A stretch of DNA of 5,975 nt from an uncultured Anaerolineaceae bacterium (GTDB lineage Bacteria > Chloroflexota > Anaerolineae > Promineifilales > Promineifilaceae): the NCBI GenBank assembly GCA_937967805.1, contig CALBTC010000210.1:1-5975 (forward strand), read 5' to 3'. The position numbers were made by a program, and so were the translations under genes. Under the pieces are notes generated by a model that saw only the letters and a program-made list of their open reading frames with translations, did not search any database and had not been told where the DNA came from. The number at the start of each line of letters is the position of its first letter. Within the stretch, counting starts at the first letter, position 1. Shown here in pieces: positions 4,733 through 5,975 of the stretch.

Positions 4733-5758
4733 ATGCTAGACGAACTGGAATCATTGTACAAAGCATCGCTTGACAAGCTGGAGGATGTAGACAGCACGGC
4801 CGTTCTCGACGAATGGTACCGTGAAACCCTGGGCCGCAAAGGCAGCATCTACCTGCTGACGCGCCAGGTGGGTCAGCTCAGCCCCGAGGAACGGCCGATT
4901 TTTGGCAAGCGGATCAACGTCGTGAAAAGTGAGCTGGAAGCCGCCTACGAAGCGCGCCAGGCGGAGCTAAAAGCGGCCGAACTGGCCGACAAGATCGCCA
5001 GCTCCGCCATAGATGTGACGTTACCGGGACGGCCGTTAACCACCGGCGGCCTGCACATCATCACCCAAACCCTGCGCGACATCTACCGCATCTTCGGCGA
5101 TATGGGCTTCCAAATTTACCGCTCGCCGGACGTGGAAACCGACGCCTACAACTTCGAGCTGCTCAACTTCCCACCGCACCACCCGGCACGGGACATGCAG
5201 GACAGCTTCTACACCGAAAACCCGGACGTGATCCTGCGCACGCACACCAGCGCCGGACAAATCCGGGCCATGCGTGAATATTATCCCGAACCGGTGCGTG
5301 TGATTCTGCCCGGCATGTGCTACCGCAACGAGCAAATCACCACGCGCAGCAGCATCCAGTTCACCCAGGTAGAAGGGCTGGCCGTGGGCACCAACATCAC
5401 CTTTGCCGACCTCAAAGGCACGCTCACCGAGTTTGCCCGCCGTCTCTTCGGCGCCGACCGGCAAACGCGCTTCCGCGCCAGCTACTTCCCCTTCACCGAA
5501 CCCAGCGCGGAAATGGATGTCACCTGCTTCCTCTGCAACTCGGAAGGGTGCCAGCTTTGTAAACAGACCGGCTGGCTGGAGATTTTAGGCAGCGGCATGG
5601 TCCATCCTACCGTTTTACGCAACGGTGGCTACGATCCTGAAGTGTATACGGGCTTTGCCTTTGGGCTTGGGCCGGAGCGCATCGCCATTCTCAGACACGG
5701 CATCGACGATATTCGCCTGTTCTGGAACAACGATTTGCGCTTCTTGCAGCAATTTTAA
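4733..5758 (+). CDS. pheS: Phenylalanine--tRNA ligase alpha subunit (PheS)
   Basis: This is the catalytic subunit of the heterotetrameric synthetase that charges tRNA-Phe. The 341 residues fit the family. Residues 1-95 form the N-terminal coiled-coil arm that binds tRNA. The class II core follows: motif 1 region from GGLHII (105), HPARDMQDSFY (150-160), RTHTSAGQIR (169-178), motif 2 GMCYRNEQ to FTQVEG (194-215), and motif 3 FGLGPER (310-316). A309 in GFAFG corresponds to the E. coli Ala294 position that sets Phe specificity. Four cysteines, C265-x2-C268-x4-C273-x2-C276, form a likely zinc knuckle in an insertion before GWLEILGSGMVHP, a variant found in some phyla. ATG 4733 has AGGA (4721-4724) at 8 bases. 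Expression is probably attenuated through the upstream leader. pheT does not follow directly. Confidence 0.97.
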   Translation: MLDELESLYKASLDKLEDVDSTAVLDEWYRETLGRKGSIYLLTRQVGQLSPEERPIFGKRINVVKSELEAAYEARQAELKAAELADKIASSAIDVTLPGRPLTTGGLHIITQTLRDIYRIFGDMGFQIYRSPDVETDAYNFELLNFPPHHPARDMQDSFYTENPDVILRTHTSAGQIRAMREYYPEPVRVILPGMCYRNEQITTRSSIQFTQVEGLAVGTNITFADLKGTLTEFARRLFGADRQTRFRASYFPFTEPSAEMDVTCFLCNSEGCQLCKQTGWLEILGSGMVHPTVLRNGGYDPEVYTGFAFGLGPERIAILRHGIDDIRLFWNNDLRFLQQF

Positions 5759-5793
5759 CGGCCGTTTACGACACCCAAGCAGCGCCAATCGAA

Positions 5794-5955
5794 ATGCACC
5801 TCTCCGCCAAAACAAAAAGTGAAGCAAAACGATTGGCCCTGCTTTTGGTACTGTTTGTCATTTTAAGTGGAAGTTACAGCCTGGTAACGCCGCTGTTTGA
5901 AGCACCGGATGAATATGCACATTGTAACTATACAGGTCTGAGACCTGTGGTATAA
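5794..5955 (+). pseudogene. N-terminal fragment of a GT-C-like membrane protein, cut short
   Basis: The frame from ATG 5794 to TAA 5953-5955 encodes 53 residues. A basic start (SAKTKSEAKR) precedes one hydrophobic helix (about 14-31, LALLLVLFVILSGSYSLV). Then comes TPLFEAPDEYAH (32-43), which matches the first outer loop of GT-C glycosyltransferases and DUF2142-type proteins (pattern PP/F-EAPDE-x-AH, with the conserved acidic pair). Such proteins have hundreds of residues and about ten membrane helices. Here the frame runs into the palindrome at 5932-5948 and ends 2 codons later. It is therefore probably a gene interrupted by a repeat insertion or otherwise truncated, though the window ends too soon to see whether the rest follows. 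No Shine-Dalgarno is obvious. The frame is open upstream into pheS, without a better start. Confidence 0.5.
5932..5948. repeat. 17-bp palindrome interrupting the membrane protein frame
   Basis: ACAGGTCT (5932-5939), a central G, and AGACCTGT (5941-5948) are perfect reverse complements. It lies exactly where similarity of the frame at 5794-5955 to GT-C proteins stops, and supplies the residues TGLRPVV before the stop. It may be the terminal part of a short mobile repeat that continues past the window end, or a stand-alone REP-like palindrome. Confidence 0.6.
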
Positions 5956-5975
5956 ATAAGCATCATGGATTACCA

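Larger units (their letters stand above)
1177..5765. repeat. Dispersed palindrome ACGGCCGT, seven copies
   Basis: Exact copies start at 1177, 2455, 3339, 4273, 4796, 5029 and 5758. Four of them (2454-2463, 3338-3347, 4272-4281, 5757-5766) extend to the 10-bp palindrome AACGGCCGTT. Near copies GCGGCCGT lie at 2653 and 2687. In coding DNA the motif is read as Thr-Ala-Val (fabG, Asp23 gene, pheS 4796), Arg-Pro-Leu (Nudix gene, pheS 5029) and Asn-Gly-Arg (rpmF), so all three frames are used. About 0.1 copy would be expected by chance. The interval given spans the copies; it is not one continuous element. Confidence 0.85.

Noticed and set aside
5036..5464. Long minus-strand open frame opposite pheS (142 codons)
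   Set aside because: It is a shadow of the GC-rich third codon positions of pheS, which shows clear class II synthetase motifs on the + strand. The same reasoning applies to minus-strand frames opposite fabD, fabG and the gene at 411.
1..5975. CRISPR array, tRNA, rRNA, transposase or prophage genes
   Set aside because: No regularly spaced direct repeats, no cloverleaf or rRNA-like sequence, and no transposase, integrase or phage protein motifs were seen on either strand.

Overview
The window looks like a bacterial chromosome segment of mixed base composition. The coding parts are fairly GC-rich and the gaps are AT-rich. The gene set best fits Chloroflexota (Anaerolineae-like). The reasons are a coiled-coil F0 b-like protein just upstream of rpmF, the PheS variant with a four-cysteine insertion, the truncated GT-C type membrane protein, and the abundance of short dispersed palindromic repeats. 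This is inference from familiarity, not a database result. All recognised genes lie on the + strand.

Layout: bases 1-410 hold no convincing gene but contain two perfect inverted repeats and an inverted pair of REP-like hairpins. Next comes a coiled-coil protein (411-884). A near-consensus promoter (906-933) then drives rpmF (ribosomal protein L32, 1026-1211), which ends in a terminator. fabD (1281-2192) and fabG (2281-3030) supply two steps of type II fatty acid synthesis and are separated only by a 67-bp palindromic repeat. They are followed by an Asp23/Gls24 protein (3078-3443), nusB (3493-3936) and a Nudix-fold protein whose catalytic glutamates appear to be lost (3950-4417).

The most interesting region is 4421-4732. 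It has a consensus promoter (TTGACA, 17 bp, TATCAT), then an unlisted 26-codon ORF with a dense run of Phe codons whose ATG lies at or within a few bases of the predicted transcript start. A strong intrinsic terminator follows, and then pheS (4733-5758). A segment inside the leader ORF can pair with the 5' arm of the terminator, and the Phe codons themselves can pair with a segment just after the leader stop. This has the form of a ribosome-mediated transcription attenuator controlling phenylalanyl-tRNA synthetase, analogous in logic to pheM-pheST of Escherichia coli but apparently read from a leaderless or nearly leaderless message. pheT does not directly follow pheS. Instead there is the start of a GT-C-like membrane protein (5794-5955) that stops shortly after running into a 17-bp palindrome.

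Two repeat phenomena cross gene boundaries. (1) Two gap-filling palindromes (2196-2262 and 4647-4706) are built from the same kind of 9-bp module ending in CAAAG/CAGAG. (2) The palindrome ACGGCCGT occurs seven times, in all three reading frames, which resembles the HIP1 phenomenon of cyanobacteria.
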